NCBI RefSeq assembly: GCF_000154785.2 | Contig: NC_015730.1 | Coordinates: forward strand, 1,240,001-1,304,000 | Reading direction: 5' to 3' | Source: Roseobacter litoralis Och 149 | Lineage (GTDB): Bacteria; Pseudomonadota; Alphaproteobacteria; Rhodobacterales; Rhodobacteraceae | Length of the DNA: 64,000 bases | Part shown: in pieces, positions 9,496 to 18,519 of the stretch | Layout: each line of letters opens with the position of its first letter | Numbering within the stretch: the first letter of the stretch is position 1 | The notes under the pieces: generated by a model | What the model saw: the letters and a program-made list of their open reading frames with translations, nothing else | Told to the model about the DNA's origin: nothing | Databases searched by the model: none | Made by a program: the position numbers and the translations under genes

Positions 9496-9992
9496 ACTGG
9501 TCGGCCACTGAAATCACGGCACTGGCGAGCAAGGCCGCGCGCGGGGCAGGGGCACCGCCGCAGCAGGCTGCACGCTTTGGACAGGCGGCGGCTGTGCATC
9601 TGACCGCTGCACGGCCCCCGGATGCGCTGGCGCAGGCTTTGGATTTCCTGCCGGGGGGGGCTATTCTGGAATACCCTTTGGCGCTGGATGCAGCGTTGAG
9701 CACCGCGCGCAGCGACGGGTGCGCTGTTGTTGCCAGCGTCACACAGGATACCCTGCTGGACAGCTATGTGGCGGCATTGCCTTTCATGGCGCGCACCGAA
9801 TGCGCGCAGGACGGTGCGATTAGGCTGGTCGTGGATTTCGCAAAACCCCGCCCGCGCAGTCATCCGCTGCGGATCAGCGGGTGCGACGCGCTGTTAAAGC
9901 AGATGAACAATCTGGCGGCGCGCACCTTTGTGCCCGAAAGTGCCGCCTCACGTAGTGCCGGTGCCGGCGCAGGGCTGACGGATAACGATTAG
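9492..9992 (+). CDS. DUF3726-like protein
   Basis: A 166-residue protein whose start, with EITALASKAARGAGAPPQQAARFGQAA, matches the pattern I associate with DUF3726: a short helix followed by a glycine-containing KAxRGAG turn. The initiation codon is GTG, embedded in GTGA, where its G is shared with the stop context of the upstream 552-residue gene. An ATG 21 bases earlier is less likely because the family pattern begins at the GTG. There are no membrane segments and the function is unknown. It closes the dipeptidase operon and converges with truA across only eight bases. Confidence 0.7.
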   Translation: MNWSATEITALASKAARGAGAPPQQAARFGQAAAVHLTAARPPDALAQALDFLPGGAILEYPLALDAALSTARSDGCAVVASVTQDTLLDSYVAALPFMARTECAQDGAIRLVVDFAKPRPRSHPLRISGCDALLKQMNNLAARTFVPESAASRSAGAGAGLTDND

Positions 9993-10000
9993 ACCAATTG

Positions 10001-10771
10001 CTACGCCTCAAACGGCGGGCGGTCGTAAACCACATGCGCCAGATACAGGCCATAGGGCGGGCAAACCGGCCCGCAGGCGGCGCGATCCCGCAGGGCCAGC
10101 GCCCTTGCCACATCCTGCGGTGTGGACGAACCGGCCCCAACCCGTTCCAGCGTGCCCACAAAACTGCGGACCTGATTGTGCAGGAAGGATCTGGCGCGCA
10201 CGTCGAAATGAATCTCACGGCCATAGGGCGTTTCGACCTCGCTCACATCAAGACGGTCAAGCGTTTTGACCGGGCTCTCCGCCTGACAGATGGTGGAGCG
10301 GAATGTCGTGAAATCATGCTGGCCGATCAGCAGCGCGGCCGCTTCCCGCATGGCCGCCACATCCAGATTTTGTTTGACTTGCCAAACCAGCCCCCTCTGA
10401 TGCGTTGCAGGGGCGCGGCGGCATAAGATGCGGAACAGATACTGACGTTGACGCGCAGAGAACCTTGCGTGCCAGTCCGCGTCCACAACGGTGCAGGCGG
10501 TAATGGCGATGGGCGCGGGCTTGAGATGGTAATTCAACGCTTCTGACAAACGAAACGGATCCCAGTCGCGGACCAGATCACAATGTGCCACCTGCGCGAT
10601 CGCATGCACACCTGCGTCCGTACGCCCTGCAGCCGCAATCGTATGGGGCGCCGGCGCGATTTTTCCCAAAGCCTGCTCAATCGCACCCTGAACGGTGGAA
10701 TGTTCTTTCTGACGCTGCCATCCGACAAAGGGCGCGCCGTGATATTCGACTTTGAGGGCGTATCTGTGCAT
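10001..10771 (-). CDS. truA: tRNA pseudouridine(38-40) synthase TruA
   Basis: A 256-residue enzyme isomerising uridines 38 to 40 in the tRNA anticodon stem-loop. The N-terminal strand [18 protein letters not shown] and the catalytic motif [11 protein letters not shown], with its nucleophilic Asp, are clear. The C-terminal half carries FRSFxC-type ([11 protein letters not shown]) and [13 protein letters not shown] motifs. ATG at 10771 gives the usual TruA length; the frame is open 29 codons further upstream but has no similarity there. It is divergent from ycjX across about 110 bases. Confidence 0.96.
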   Translation of the reverse strand: MHRYALKVEYHGAPFVGWQRQKEHSTVQGAIEQALGKIAPAPHTIAAAGRTDAGVHAIAQVAHCDLVRDWDPFRLSEALNYHLKPAPIAITACTVVDADWHARFSARQRQYLFRILCRRAPATHQRGLVWQVKQNLDVAAMREAAALLIGQHDFTTFRSTICQAESPVKTLDRLDVSEVETPYGREIHFDVRARSFLHNQVRSFVGTLERVGAGSSTPQDVARALALRDRAACGPVCPPYGLYLAHVVYDRPPFEA

Positions 10772-10884
10772 GGGCGTGGGCCTAGCCAACTCGCTCGCCA
10801 GCGTCAAATGGCTTTCTTGCTCTGGCATGGCTGGGGATGCGCGCTTATGTAGGGCCAATCGAGAAGTTCAAAGGCAGACACGTT

Positions 10885-12300
10885 TTGGTTATATCAACAC
10901 TCGCCGACACGGTGCTGCGCCAGATTGAAACGGTACAGAACACGGTCAATGAGACATTGTTTGAACCGGTTATACGGATCGGCGTCACGGGTCTTGCCCG
11001 GTCGGGCAAGACGGTTTTCATCACCTCTTTGGTTGCGAATCTGATGAACCGGGGGCGGATGCCGCATCTGGCCGCCGCCGCTGAAGGGCGCATTGAGGCC
11101 GCATTCCTGCAACCGCAGCCGGACGATACGGTGCCGCGCTTTGATTTCGAGGCGCATCTGAGCGATTTGACCGGCCCCAAACCGCGCTGGCCCGACAGCA
11201 CACGCGCGGTTTCCGAGTTGCGGTTGTCGTTGCGGGTGCGCCGCGCGGGGCTTTTGGCGGGGCTGCAGGGGCCGCGCACGATCCATCTGGATATCATTGA
11301 TTATCCCGGTGAGTGGCTGCTCGATCTGGCGCTCTTGGACAAGGATTACGCCACATGGTCGCAGGAAACACTGGCGCGCGCGGCTGAGCGTCCACAGGCG
11401 CAAGCCTATCTCGCGCAGAGCGCGGCGGTCGCAGCGGACGCAAAACTGGACGAACCGCTGGCCAAGGCGCTGGCGGCGGGCTTTACCGACTACCTCAATG
11501 CCGCGCGCGTCGCGGGATATTACGACTGCTCACCGGGGCGTTTTTTGCTGCCCGGTGATCTGGAGGGGTCGCCGGTGCTGACGTTTGCCCCATTGACAGG
11601 GGATGGCACAGATGCGCGCGGATCGTTGCGCCGCGAGATGGCACGGCGTTTTGAGGCCTATAAACGCGCAGTCGTGCGCCCGTTTTTCCGGGATCATTTT
11701 GCGCGGATCGACCGTCAGGTCGTGCTGGTTGATGCCTTGGGCGCGATCCATAAAGGACCGCGTGCGGTTGAGGATATGCGCGGGGCCATGGTCGATATTC
11801 TTGGCGCTTTCCGGCCCGGGCGCAACGCCTTTCTGACGCAGCTATTTGCGGGCAAACGGGTGGAAAAAATACTCTTCGCCGCAACCAAGGCGGATCACTT
11901 GCACCACAAGCAACACGATAAACTCACCGCGATCATTGACGCGCTGGTACGTGATGCGCGTAACAAGGCGCAGTTTGCAGGGGCGCAGACGCAAGCGTTG
12001 GCGATTGCCTCTTTGCGCGCCACCACCGAAGAGACGGTCACCCACGCGGGTCAGGACCTTGATGTTGTGCGCGGTCAACTGCTTGAAACCGGCAAACAGG
12101 CGGCGTTCTATCCCGGTGATCTGCCGAGCGATCCGGCCAGATTGCTGACCCCCGCGCGGGACGGGGCCGAAAGCTGGCTGGATGACGATTACCGTGTGAT
12201 GAATTTCGCACCATCGCTGTTGAGTTTGCGCCCCGGCGATGGTCCGCCGCATATCCGACTTGATAAGGCGGCCCAATTCCTTTTAGGGGATAGGCTATGA
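10885..12300 (+). CDS. ycjX: YcjX family P-loop protein (DUF463)
   Basis: A 471-residue predicted nucleotide-binding protein. The Walker A motif GLARSGKT lies near residue 36, followed by DIIDYPGEW, which resembles a G3-type motif, and later VDALGAIHKGP. These fit the YcjX (DUF463) family, linked to envelope stress in enterobacteria but biochemically undefined. I prefer TTG at 10885: AAGG at 10871 to 10874 stands upstream at a workable distance and homologues begin with ISTLAD-like sequence. An ATG at 10837 would overlap truA upstream sequence. The stop overlaps the next gene (ATGA). Confidence 0.9.
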   Translation: MVISTLADTVLRQIETVQNTVNETLFEPVIRIGVTGLARSGKTVFITSLVANLMNRGRMPHLAAAAEGRIEAAFLQPQPDDTVPRFDFEAHLSDLTGPKPRWPDSTRAVSELRLSLRVRRAGLLAGLQGPRTIHLDIIDYPGEWLLDLALLDKDYATWSQETLARAAERPQAQAYLAQSAAVAADAKLDEPLAKALAAGFTDYLNAARVAGYYDCSPGRFLLPGDLEGSPVLTFAPLTGDGTDARGSLRREMARRFEAYKRAVVRPFFRDHFARIDRQVVLVDALGAIHKGPRAVEDMRGAMVDILGAFRPGRNAFLTQLFAGKRVEKILFAATKADHLHHKQHDKLTAIIDALVRDARNKAQFAGAQTQALAIASLRATTEETVTHAGQDLDVVRGQLLETGKQAAFYPGDLPSDPARLLTPARDGAESWLDDDYRVMNFAPSLLSLRPGDGPPHIRLDKAAQFLLGDRL

Positions 12301-12782
12301 TCGAATTCACTATTTCTCCCGCACGGTCGCTGGATGCCGGTGCTGTTGGAAACATTCTGTCGGTGTCAAATGATTTGATGCCGTGGCTGCCGCGCGTGCA
12401 TTCCGCTGCCGAAGAAATCAAATATGCCGGAGACATGATTGAGGCCGGTTGGGTCAAGGTCGCCAAGATCGACAACAAGGTCGTCGGTTTCATCGCCCGC
12501 CACGAGAGCGAGGTTTATGCGCTTTATGTCCTGCCCGAAGCGCAGGACAAAGGCATCGGCACCGCGCTGCTTGAGGATGCAAAGGGCGAATGCGATAAAC
12601 TCGGGTTGTGGAGCTATGAGGCGAATGGCGTTGCCGCGATTTTCTATGAGTTGCGCGGTTTCGTGAGCGTGGATCGCACGAACGGGAGCGGGAATGAAGC
12701 CGGGCTGCCGGACATTCGCTTTGAATGGACACGCAAAGCGCCCGAATTCAAACCCGCGCGCGGCGCGAGGAAAACGGGCTGA
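12297..12782 (+). CDS. GNAT family N-acetyltransferase
   Basis: A 161-residue acetyltransferase. The acetyl-CoA-binding motif A is visible as ALYVLPEAQDKGIGTALL, where QDKGIG matches the Q/RxxGxG/A pyrophosphate loop, preceded by strand VVGFIARHES. The late stretch AIFYELRGFVSV is the usual motif B region. The substrate cannot be inferred; small molecules and protein N-termini are both possible. It is inserted between ycjX and the ycjF-like gene with a four-base overlap at its start and a one-base overlap at its end, so all three are coupled. Confidence 0.9.
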   Translation: MIEFTISPARSLDAGAVGNILSVSNDLMPWLPRVHSAAEEIKYAGDMIEAGWVKVAKIDNKVVGFIARHESEVYALYVLPEAQDKGIGTALLEDAKGECDKLGLWSYEANGVAAIFYELRGFVSVDRTNGSGNEAGLPDIRFEWTRKAPEFKPARGARKTG

Positions 12783-13777
12783 TGGCCAAGGGTCCTGTGC
12801 TGATCGACCTTGAGGCGCAAGAAACCAAATCCGTCGCCGAAGCGCCGCCGGTCCCCGATCTGACACCGCCCCCGCAGGGGCAGGCGATGCAAAGCGCTGC
12901 GGTGCTGGCCGCGCGTCGCCCGTCACGGCTTGCGCGGTGGTTTTTTGGCCTTGGCGCAGGGCTGATGGGGGCCATCGTCTCGGTTGCGGCTTGGGATTTT
13001 GTCACTGGCCTCGTGATGCGCAATCCGGTGCTGGGCTGGGCGGTGACGGCGCTGCTTGCCGCTTTTCTTTTGGTGCTGGCGCTGATTGTCTTGCGTGAAC
13101 TGGCCGCGCTCAGCCGTTTGGCAAAGGTTGATAGCCTGCGCCGCGGCACAGATGCCGCCTTGATGGGGGCAGATCTGGCAGCGGCGCGCAAAGTGTCGGA
13201 TCGTCTGGTTGCGCTTTACAAAACCCGCGAGGAAACCCGCTGGGCGCGCGGGCGGTTCGCCGATCTGGCCCCCGATCAACTGGATGCGGCTGGCTTACTG
13301 GGCTTGTGTGAAAACGAACTGCTCGCCCCGCTGGACCGGATGGCGGCGCGCGAAATTGAGGTGGCCGCGAGGCAAGTCGCCACGGTAACTGCGCTGGTGC
13401 CGCTGGCTTTGGCGGATGTGGCCGCTGCATTGACCGCCAACATCCGCATGATTCGTCGCATCGCCGAAGTTTATGGCGGGCGCGCCGGGACGCTGGGCAG
13501 CTGGCGGCTGACCCGCGCTGTGCTCACGCATATGGTGGCCACGGGCGCGGTTGCCGTGGGTGACGATATGCTTGAGCCGATCCTCGGCGGCTCCATCGTG
13601 GGCAAGCTGTCGCGGCGGTTCGGCGAGGGTCTCGTTAACGGTGCACTGACCGCACGCGTGGGCGTTGCGGCGATGGAAGTATGCCGACCCATGGCCTTCA
13701 CCACGCAAAAACGCCCGAAGGTGCGCGATATCATCGCAAACAGCCTCGGTGGCCTTTTCAAATCTGGCAGAACCTGA
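12782..13777 (+). CDS. ycjF: YcjF family membrane protein (TIGR01620/DUF697)
   Basis: A 331-residue inner-membrane protein. After a Pro-rich cytoplasmic N-terminus, two hydrophobic segments at about residues 55 to 115 (FFGLGAGLMGAIVSVAAW and LLAAFLLVLALIVLREL) form a hairpin. The C-terminal half, including ALVPLALADVAAALTANIRMIRRIAEVYGG and RVGVAAMEVCRP, matches the DUF697/TIGR01620 domain. The start shares one base with the upstream stop and has a GCGAGG ribosome-binding region before it. YcjF usually partners YcjX. Confidence 0.88.
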   Translation: MAKGPVLIDLEAQETKSVAEAPPVPDLTPPPQGQAMQSAAVLAARRPSRLARWFFGLGAGLMGAIVSVAAWDFVTGLVMRNPVLGWAVTALLAAFLLVLALIVLRELAALSRLAKVDSLRRGTDAALMGADLAAARKVSDRLVALYKTREETRWARGRFADLAPDQLDAAGLLGLCENELLAPLDRMAAREIEVAARQVATVTALVPLALADVAAALTANIRMIRRIAEVYGGRAGTLGSWRLTRAVLTHMVATGAVAVGDDMLEPILGGSIVGKLSRRFGEGLVNGALTARVGVAAMEVCRPMAFTTQKRPKVRDIIANSLGGLFKSGRT

Positions 13778-13883
13778 AGGCGCAAGGCGCAGGTGTGCTG
13801 CATGAGGTCTTGTGATGCCGCAACGCCGGGCTTATACACGCGCGCATGACTGGATTTTTTGCGATCATAGTCCGAATTATATC

Positions 13884-13913
13884 CCCGGCGCTCTGATCAT
13901 ATGAGACGCCGGG
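13884..13913 (+). other. Inverted repeat before ileS
   Basis: CCCGGCG at 13884 to 13890 pairs with CGCCGGG at 13907 to 13913 around a 16-base AT-rich loop. It lies between the ycjF-like gene and ileS. No T-run follows, so it is at best a weak terminator for the upstream operon, or a structure in the ileS leader. A T-box is not expected in this lineage and none was recognised. Confidence 0.35.
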
Positions 13914-13982
13914 CCAAGGTGTTTGAGCTTTTCGCACCGACAGCTTACCCCATTTCAAAGACCATCCGAGAGGACGCCCGCA

Positions 13983-16900
13983 ATGTGCGCCGACACGACT
14001 GACACGACAGCCGCCCCTGACTATAAATCCACCCTGAACCTGCCCAAGACGGATTTTCCGATGCGCGCAGGTCTGCCCAAGCGCGAACCCGAATGGCTGG
14101 CCCGCTGGGAACGGATCGGGATTTACGACCGGCTGCGCGAAAAAGCCCTCGCCGGGACGGGCGAAAAAGGAAAACCCACGCGCACGCCCTTTACGCTGCA
14201 CGACGGGCCGCCCTATGCCAACGGCCATCTGCACATCGGGCACGCGCTGAACAAGACGCTCAAGGATATGGTGGTGCGCAGCCAGCAAATGATGGGCCAT
14301 GACGCGCGCTATATCCCCGGCTGGGATTGCCACGGTCTGCCCATCGAGTGGAAGATCGAAGAGCAATACCGCGCCAAGGGCCGCGACAAGGACGACGTGG
14401 ATATCGTCGACTTCCGTCAGGAATGCCGCAAGTTTGCCGAAGGCTGGGTGGGCATCCAACGCGAGGAATTCAAACGCCTCGGCATCACGGGTAAATGGGA
14501 AAACCCTTACCTCACGATGGATTTTCACGCCGAACGGGTGATCGCCGAAGAGTTCCAGAAGTTCCTGATGAACGGCACGCTCTATCAAGGCTCCAAACCC
14601 GTGATGTGGTCGCCGGTAGAGAAAACAGCGCTGGCCGAGGCCGAAGTCGAATACCATGACCGCCAGACGGATGCGATCTGGGTGAAGTTTGCTGTCAGTT
14701 CGACCTCCAAACCCGAGGGCGCGTGGGTGGCGGACGACAATGAAGCGGTGAGTCACACAGGGAACGAGATTGCCCGACGGGACGATTTAGCCAAGGCTTT
14801 CTCAGACGCGTCCGTCGTTATCTTCACAACAACCCCTTGGACAATTCCGCAAAACCGGGCGATCTGTTTCGGGCCGGGTATTTCATACGGCCTCTACGAG
14901 GTGACGGAAACGCCGGAGGAGTGTTGGGTGTCGGTGGGCGACCGCTACCTAATGGCTGACGCGTTGGCTCAAGAAGCACTGGCTGCCGCGCGGCTCCAGC
15001 CCGGTATGTACAAGCGTTTGGACGACGTATCTGCCGATGAGTTACGTGGGCTAACCTGTGCACATCCGCTGCGCGGCCTCGACGGCGCGGCAGGCGAATG
15101 GGATTTCGATGTGCCGATGTTGCCGGGCGATCATGTCACCGACGACACTGGGACAGGCTTTGTGCATACGGCCCCCAGTCACGGCGATGACGACTATGCC
15201 ATCGGGGTCAAGAATAACCTGCCGATGACGTATAACATCCTTGATGACAGTTCGTTCCGCGCCGATCTGCCGTTTTTCGCAGGTCAGCAGGTCGTCAAAC
15301 CGAATGGCAAGCCGGGTGGGGCCAGTAAAGCCGTGATCGAAAAACTCAAAGAGGTCAGCGCGCTGATCGCCACCAAACGCATCACGATCTCGGACGCACA
15401 TTCGTGGCGCTCCAAGGCGCCGGTGATCCGTCTGAACCGGCCCCAGTGGTTTGCTGCAATCGACCGCAAGATGGGTGATGGCAACGACCAATATGGCGAC
15501 ACGATCCGCAAGCGCGCGCTGACCTCCATCGACGAACTCGTCACCTGGACGCCGCAAACCGGGCGCAACCGGCTTTATTCCATGATCGAAGCACGGCCCG
15601 ATTGGGTGCTGTCACGCCAGCGCGCCTGGGGCGTGCCGCTGACCTGTTTTGTGAAAAAGGGGGCCAAACATGATGATCCTGATTTCCTGCTGCGCAATGA
15701 CGCTGTAAACGCCCGCATCCTTGAAGCCTTCGAGGCGGAAGGCGCGGATGCGTGGTATAAAGACGGGGCCAAGGAACGCTTCCTCGGGGATAGCGTGAAC
15801 CCGGATGACTACGATCAGGTCATGGATATTCTGGATGTGTGGTTTGATTCCGGCTCCACTCACGCCTTTACGCTGCGCGACCGCGCGGATGGCTCTGAGG
15901 ATGGCCTCGCCGATCTTTACCTCGAAGGGACCGACCAGCACCGCGGCTGGTTCCATTCATCAATGTTGCAGGCCTGCGGCACGATGGGGCGCGCGCCTTA
16001 TCGCGCGGTGCTGACGCATGGGTTCACGCTGGACGAAAAGGGCATGAAGATGTCCAAATCGCTGGGCAATACGGTAGCCCCAGAAAAGATCATCCAGCAA
16101 TATGGTGCGGATATCCTGCGACTTTGGGTGGCACAGGCGGATTATACGGTCGATCTGCGTATCGGGCCGGAAATTCTGAAAGGCGTGGCGGACAGCTATC
16201 GGCGGTTGCGCAATACCATGCGCTATATGCTCGGATCTCTGTCAGATTTCAGCGAAAATGACCGCACCGCCCCCGAAGATATGCCCGAGTTGGAGCGTTG
16301 GGTGCTGCACCGTCTTGCTGAGCTGGATAAAACCGTCCGGGATGGGTATGCGGCCTATGATTTTCAGGGTGTTTTTCAGGCGGTCTTTACCTTTGCGACG
16401 GTCGATTTGTCGGCGTTTTATTTCGATATCCGCAAGGATGCGCTGTATTGCGACGGTGACACATTGCAACGGCGTGCGGCGCGGACAGTGCTGGATATCC
16501 TGTTCCATCGTCTGACCACATGGCTCGCGCCGGTTCTGGTCTTCACTATGGAGGAGGTCTGGCTGCAGCGCTTCGGGGATGAGGACAGTTCGGTGCACTT
16601 GCAGGACTTCCCGGACACGCCGGGTGATTGGCTGGATCCTGACCTTGCCGCGAAATGGTCCGGGGTGCGCAGCGCGCGCCGCGTCGTCACGGCTGCGCTG
16701 GAAGTCGAGCGCACCAATAAGGTGATCGGCGCATCGCTGGAAGCGGCCCCGACCGTCTACGTCAGTGACGCCGACGCGCGCGCCGCGCTGGAAAGCCTGC
16801 CTCTTGAAGACATCTGCATCACCTCGCAAATCACTCTGACGGGGGATACGCCACCAGAGGGGGCTTTTCGCTTGCCGGAAACCGACGGCGTAGCGGTTGT

Positions 16901-17012
16901 GTTCCAAAAGGCGGATGGTGGAAAATGTGCGCGCTGCTGGAAAATTCTGCCGGATGTAGGCAGTCACAGCCACGCAGATGTTTGCGGGCGCTGCGATAGT
17001 GCAATGAGTTGA
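13983..17012 (+). CDS. ileS: Isoleucyl-tRNA synthetase
   Basis: A 1009-residue class I synthetase charging tRNA-Ile. The HIGH signature is PPYANGHLHIGHALNK near residue 80, the editing (CP1) domain includes the TTTPWTIPQNRA motif, the KMSKS loop is GMKMSKSLGNT, and the C-terminal zinc finger is CARCW with CGRCD. ATG at 13983 gives a family-like N-terminus; the frame extends 20 codons further upstream without support. A stretch of the editing domain at about 14,690 to 15,060 uses TTA, CTA, CGA and ACA codons more than the flanks do. The gene is alone on its strand. Confidence 0.97.
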   Translation: MCADTTDTTAAPDYKSTLNLPKTDFPMRAGLPKREPEWLARWERIGIYDRLREKALAGTGEKGKPTRTPFTLHDGPPYANGHLHIGHALNKTLKDMVVRSQQMMGHDARYIPGWDCHGLPIEWKIEEQYRAKGRDKDDVDIVDFRQECRKFAEGWVGIQREEFKRLGITGKWENPYLTMDFHAERVIAEEFQKFLMNGTLYQGSKPVMWSPVEKTALAEAEVEYHDRQTDAIWVKFAVSSTSKPEGAWVADDNEAVSHTGNEIARRDDLAKAFSDASVVIFTTTPWTIPQNRAICFGPGISYGLYEVTETPEECWVSVGDRYLMADALAQEALAAARLQPGMYKRLDDVSADELRGLTCAHPLRGLDGAAGEWDFDVPMLPGDHVTDDTGTGFVHTAPSHGDDDYAIGVKNNLPMTYNILDDSSFRADLPFFAGQQVVKPNGKPGGASKAVIEKLKEVSALIATKRITISDAHSWRSKAPVIRLNRPQWFAAIDRKMGDGNDQYGDTIRKRALTSIDELVTWTPQTGRNRLYSMIEARPDWVLSRQRAWGVPLTCFVKKGAKHDDPDFLLRNDAVNARILEAFEAEGADAWYKDGAKERFLGDSVNPDDYDQVMDILDVWFDSGSTHAFTLRDRADGSEDGLADLYLEGTDQHRGWFHSSMLQACGTMGRAPYRAVLTHGFTLDEKGMKMSKSLGNTVAPEKIIQQYGADILRLWVAQADYTVDLRIGPEILKGVADSYRRLRNTMRYMLGSLSDFSENDRTAPEDMPELERWVLHRLAELDKTVRDGYAAYDFQGVFQAVFTFATVDLSAFYFDIRKDALYCDGDTLQRRAARTVLDILFHRLTTWLAPVLVFTMEEVWLQRFGDEDSSVHLQDFPDTPGDWLDPDLAAKWSGVRSARRVVTAALEVERTNKVIGASLEAAPTVYVSDADARAALESLPLEDICITSQITLTGDTPPEGAFRLPETDGVAVVFQKADGGKCARCWKILPDVGSHSHADVCGRCDSAMS

Positions 17013-17018
17013 CGTGCA

Positions 17019-17060
17019 ACGGGCGGCCATAGCGGTCGCCCCGACGTTCCGACCGCCCGT
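17019..17060 (+). terminator. Possible hairpin terminator after ileS
   Basis: ACGGGCGG at 17019 to 17026 pairs with CCGCCCGT at 17053 to 17060 around a 26-base loop that can itself fold. It starts six bases after the ileS stop codon. No T-run follows, so intrinsic termination is uncertain. Confidence 0.35.
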
Positions 17061-17182
17061 CGCTCTGGCGCTGGCAGGTTTCGGTATCGACGCATGGTTT
17101 TAAGTCTGTCGCACCATTCCCCCATGGTTCAAGGCGCATCTTTCGGGTTGTTCCGAGAAGGATGATGCGCGACCTTTGACGC

Positions 17183-17638
17183 ATGTTGATATGCACAGTG
17201 AAAACGCAATTTGGTCGCCTGATCCTGACGGAAGAGGACGGCGCACTTGTGTCCGTCAACTGGGGCAATGCTGTTCGCGAGGACGCATCTGAGCTCTTGC
17301 AGCGCGCCTCCTTGCAGATCTCAGAATATGATCACGGGACGCGACAGCAGTTCGATCTGCCTTTGCGCATCGGGGGCAGCGCGTTTCAAAAGGCGGTTTG
17401 TGACGCCATTTACGCCATTCCGTTTGGCGATACCTGCACCTACGGGGATATCGCCAAAGCGCTCGGCGTGCCTGCGCAGGCGGTCGGACAGGCCTGCGGG
17501 GCAAATCCGATCCCGATCATCATACCTTGCCACCGTGTGATGGGGGCCAAAGGGCTCACCGGGTTTTCCGGCGCAGGCGGGGTTGAGACCAAAGTGGCGC
17601 TGTTGCGCCACGAAGGAGCGGCGGGGTTGTTGATCTGA
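17183..17638 (+). CDS. ogt: Methylated-DNA--protein-cysteine methyltransferase (Ogt/MGMT)
   Basis: A 151-residue suicide repair enzyme that removes O6-alkyl groups from guanine. The active-site motif IIPCHRVMG carries the acceptor Cys, preceded by the helix-turn-helix region FGDTCTYGDIAKALG and followed by GFSGAGGVETKVALLRHEG. The length fits a single-domain MGMT without an Ada regulatory domain. The gene ends four bases from the stop of the convergent unknown gene. It could also be a free-standing Ada C-terminal domain; the repair role is the same. Confidence 0.94.
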   Translation: MLICTVKTQFGRLILTEEDGALVSVNWGNAVREDASELLQRASLQISEYDHGTRQQFDLPLRIGGSAFQKAVCDAIYAIPFGDTCTYGDIAKALGVPAQAVGQACGANPIPIIIPCHRVMGAKGLTGFSGAGGVETKVALLRHEGAAGLLI

Positions 17639-17642
17639 GCGG

Positions 17643-18413
17643 TTATTTGGTGCCGCGTGCATCATGCGTCCAATCTGTCCCATCCCAGGTGATATTCCCC
17701 TTGTAATCAAGCATGTTACCCTTCTTTTTTACCCAGACTTTAAAGCCCCACCCAACATGGCCATCCTTGTCCGCGCCATAGTACGTACCACCCTTTTGAT
17801 AGACTTTTCCCTTGGGGGTATGGCTGGGGTCTGAACAGGTGAACTTGTCGCTTTTGACTTCTGTCCAATGCAGCACCCCTGCGACAATCTCTGCATCGCC
17901 TTCGCTCATGCCGCCCTCGGTCGGCCAGTTTGTATTGACGCGCATGTCCGGCGCGACAGGTGCTGCTGCAACGGGTGCACCTACCCTCAACGCGTCAAGC
18001 GCGGTTTGAACTGCGGCCTTATCTGCATTGGTGAGGCCATGCGTTTCCCAGAACTTACGTTTCCATTCCTTGGTCTTTATGATTTTTATACCGGCGTCAA
18101 AGAGCTCTTGCGCGGCGTCAGCGACTGTCCTTTGTAAAACGGGCTGGTGCGCAGGATATGCGGTTCTGCCTGAGGGTGCGACGGGCCCGGCTGCGGCTTT
18201 GCGTTGAACTGCCTCTAAATGGCGAACGCTTTGGGCGGGCCGCACCTGGTCCGCTTTTTGTTGCAGGCTGTCGATGTACGCCGTGCTTTTGCTTGTCTTT
18301 GCCAGCGCTTGCAGGGTTGTCATTCTATTGGTGCGCGCGCTGTCACCGCTTCGTGACGCGCGTAGCCCTGCGCGTGGCGGCGCGCCGACAGGCTTGAAAA
18401 GTAGTGTTTTCAC
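17643..18413 (-). CDS. Orphan protein resembling contractile-injection-system accessory proteins
   Basis: A 256-residue protein of unknown function. Its N-terminal half has spaced motifs, LQALAKTSKS, LQQKADQVRPAQ, LEAVQRKAA and PVLQRTV, like the degenerate LQxxAxxSP and VQR/LQR repeats of proteins linked to extracellular contractile injection systems. The second half is a small Trp/Tyr/Lys-rich, probably beta domain (VYQKGGTYYGADKDGHVGWGFKVWVKKKG). The start is GTG, with AAGGA eight bases upstream; an internal ATG at 18323 is an alternative. There is no signal peptide. No injection-system structural genes occur in the window, so it could be a stray effector, an immunity relative or a degenerate remnant. 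The assignment is tentative. Confidence 0.6.
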   Translation of the reverse strand: MKTLLFKPVGAPPRAGLRASRSGDSARTNRMTTLQALAKTSKSTAYIDSLQQKADQVRPAQSVRHLEAVQRKAAAGPVAPSGRTAYPAHQPVLQRTVADAAQELFDAGIKIIKTKEWKRKFWETHGLTNADKAAVQTALDALRVGAPVAAAPVAPDMRVNTNWPTEGGMSEGDAEIVAGVLHWTEVKSDKFTCSDPSHTPKGKVYQKGGTYYGADKDGHVGWGFKVWVKKKGNMLDYKGNITWDGTDWTHDARGTK

Positions 18414-18519
18414 AGGGCATGTCCTTCATCAATGAGAAGAATACACGCTACCCTAACACGAACATGGCCATTTCCATCAAATATTTATCGATCGCCAGCC
18501 CAAGGCCTGCCCGCCCTCG

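Noticed and set aside
13758..14756. Long minus-strand open frame of over 330 codons opposite ileS
   Set aside because: It lies antisense to the clear synthetase start and catalytic domain, has no recognisable domain, and reflects codon bias of GC-rich DNA.
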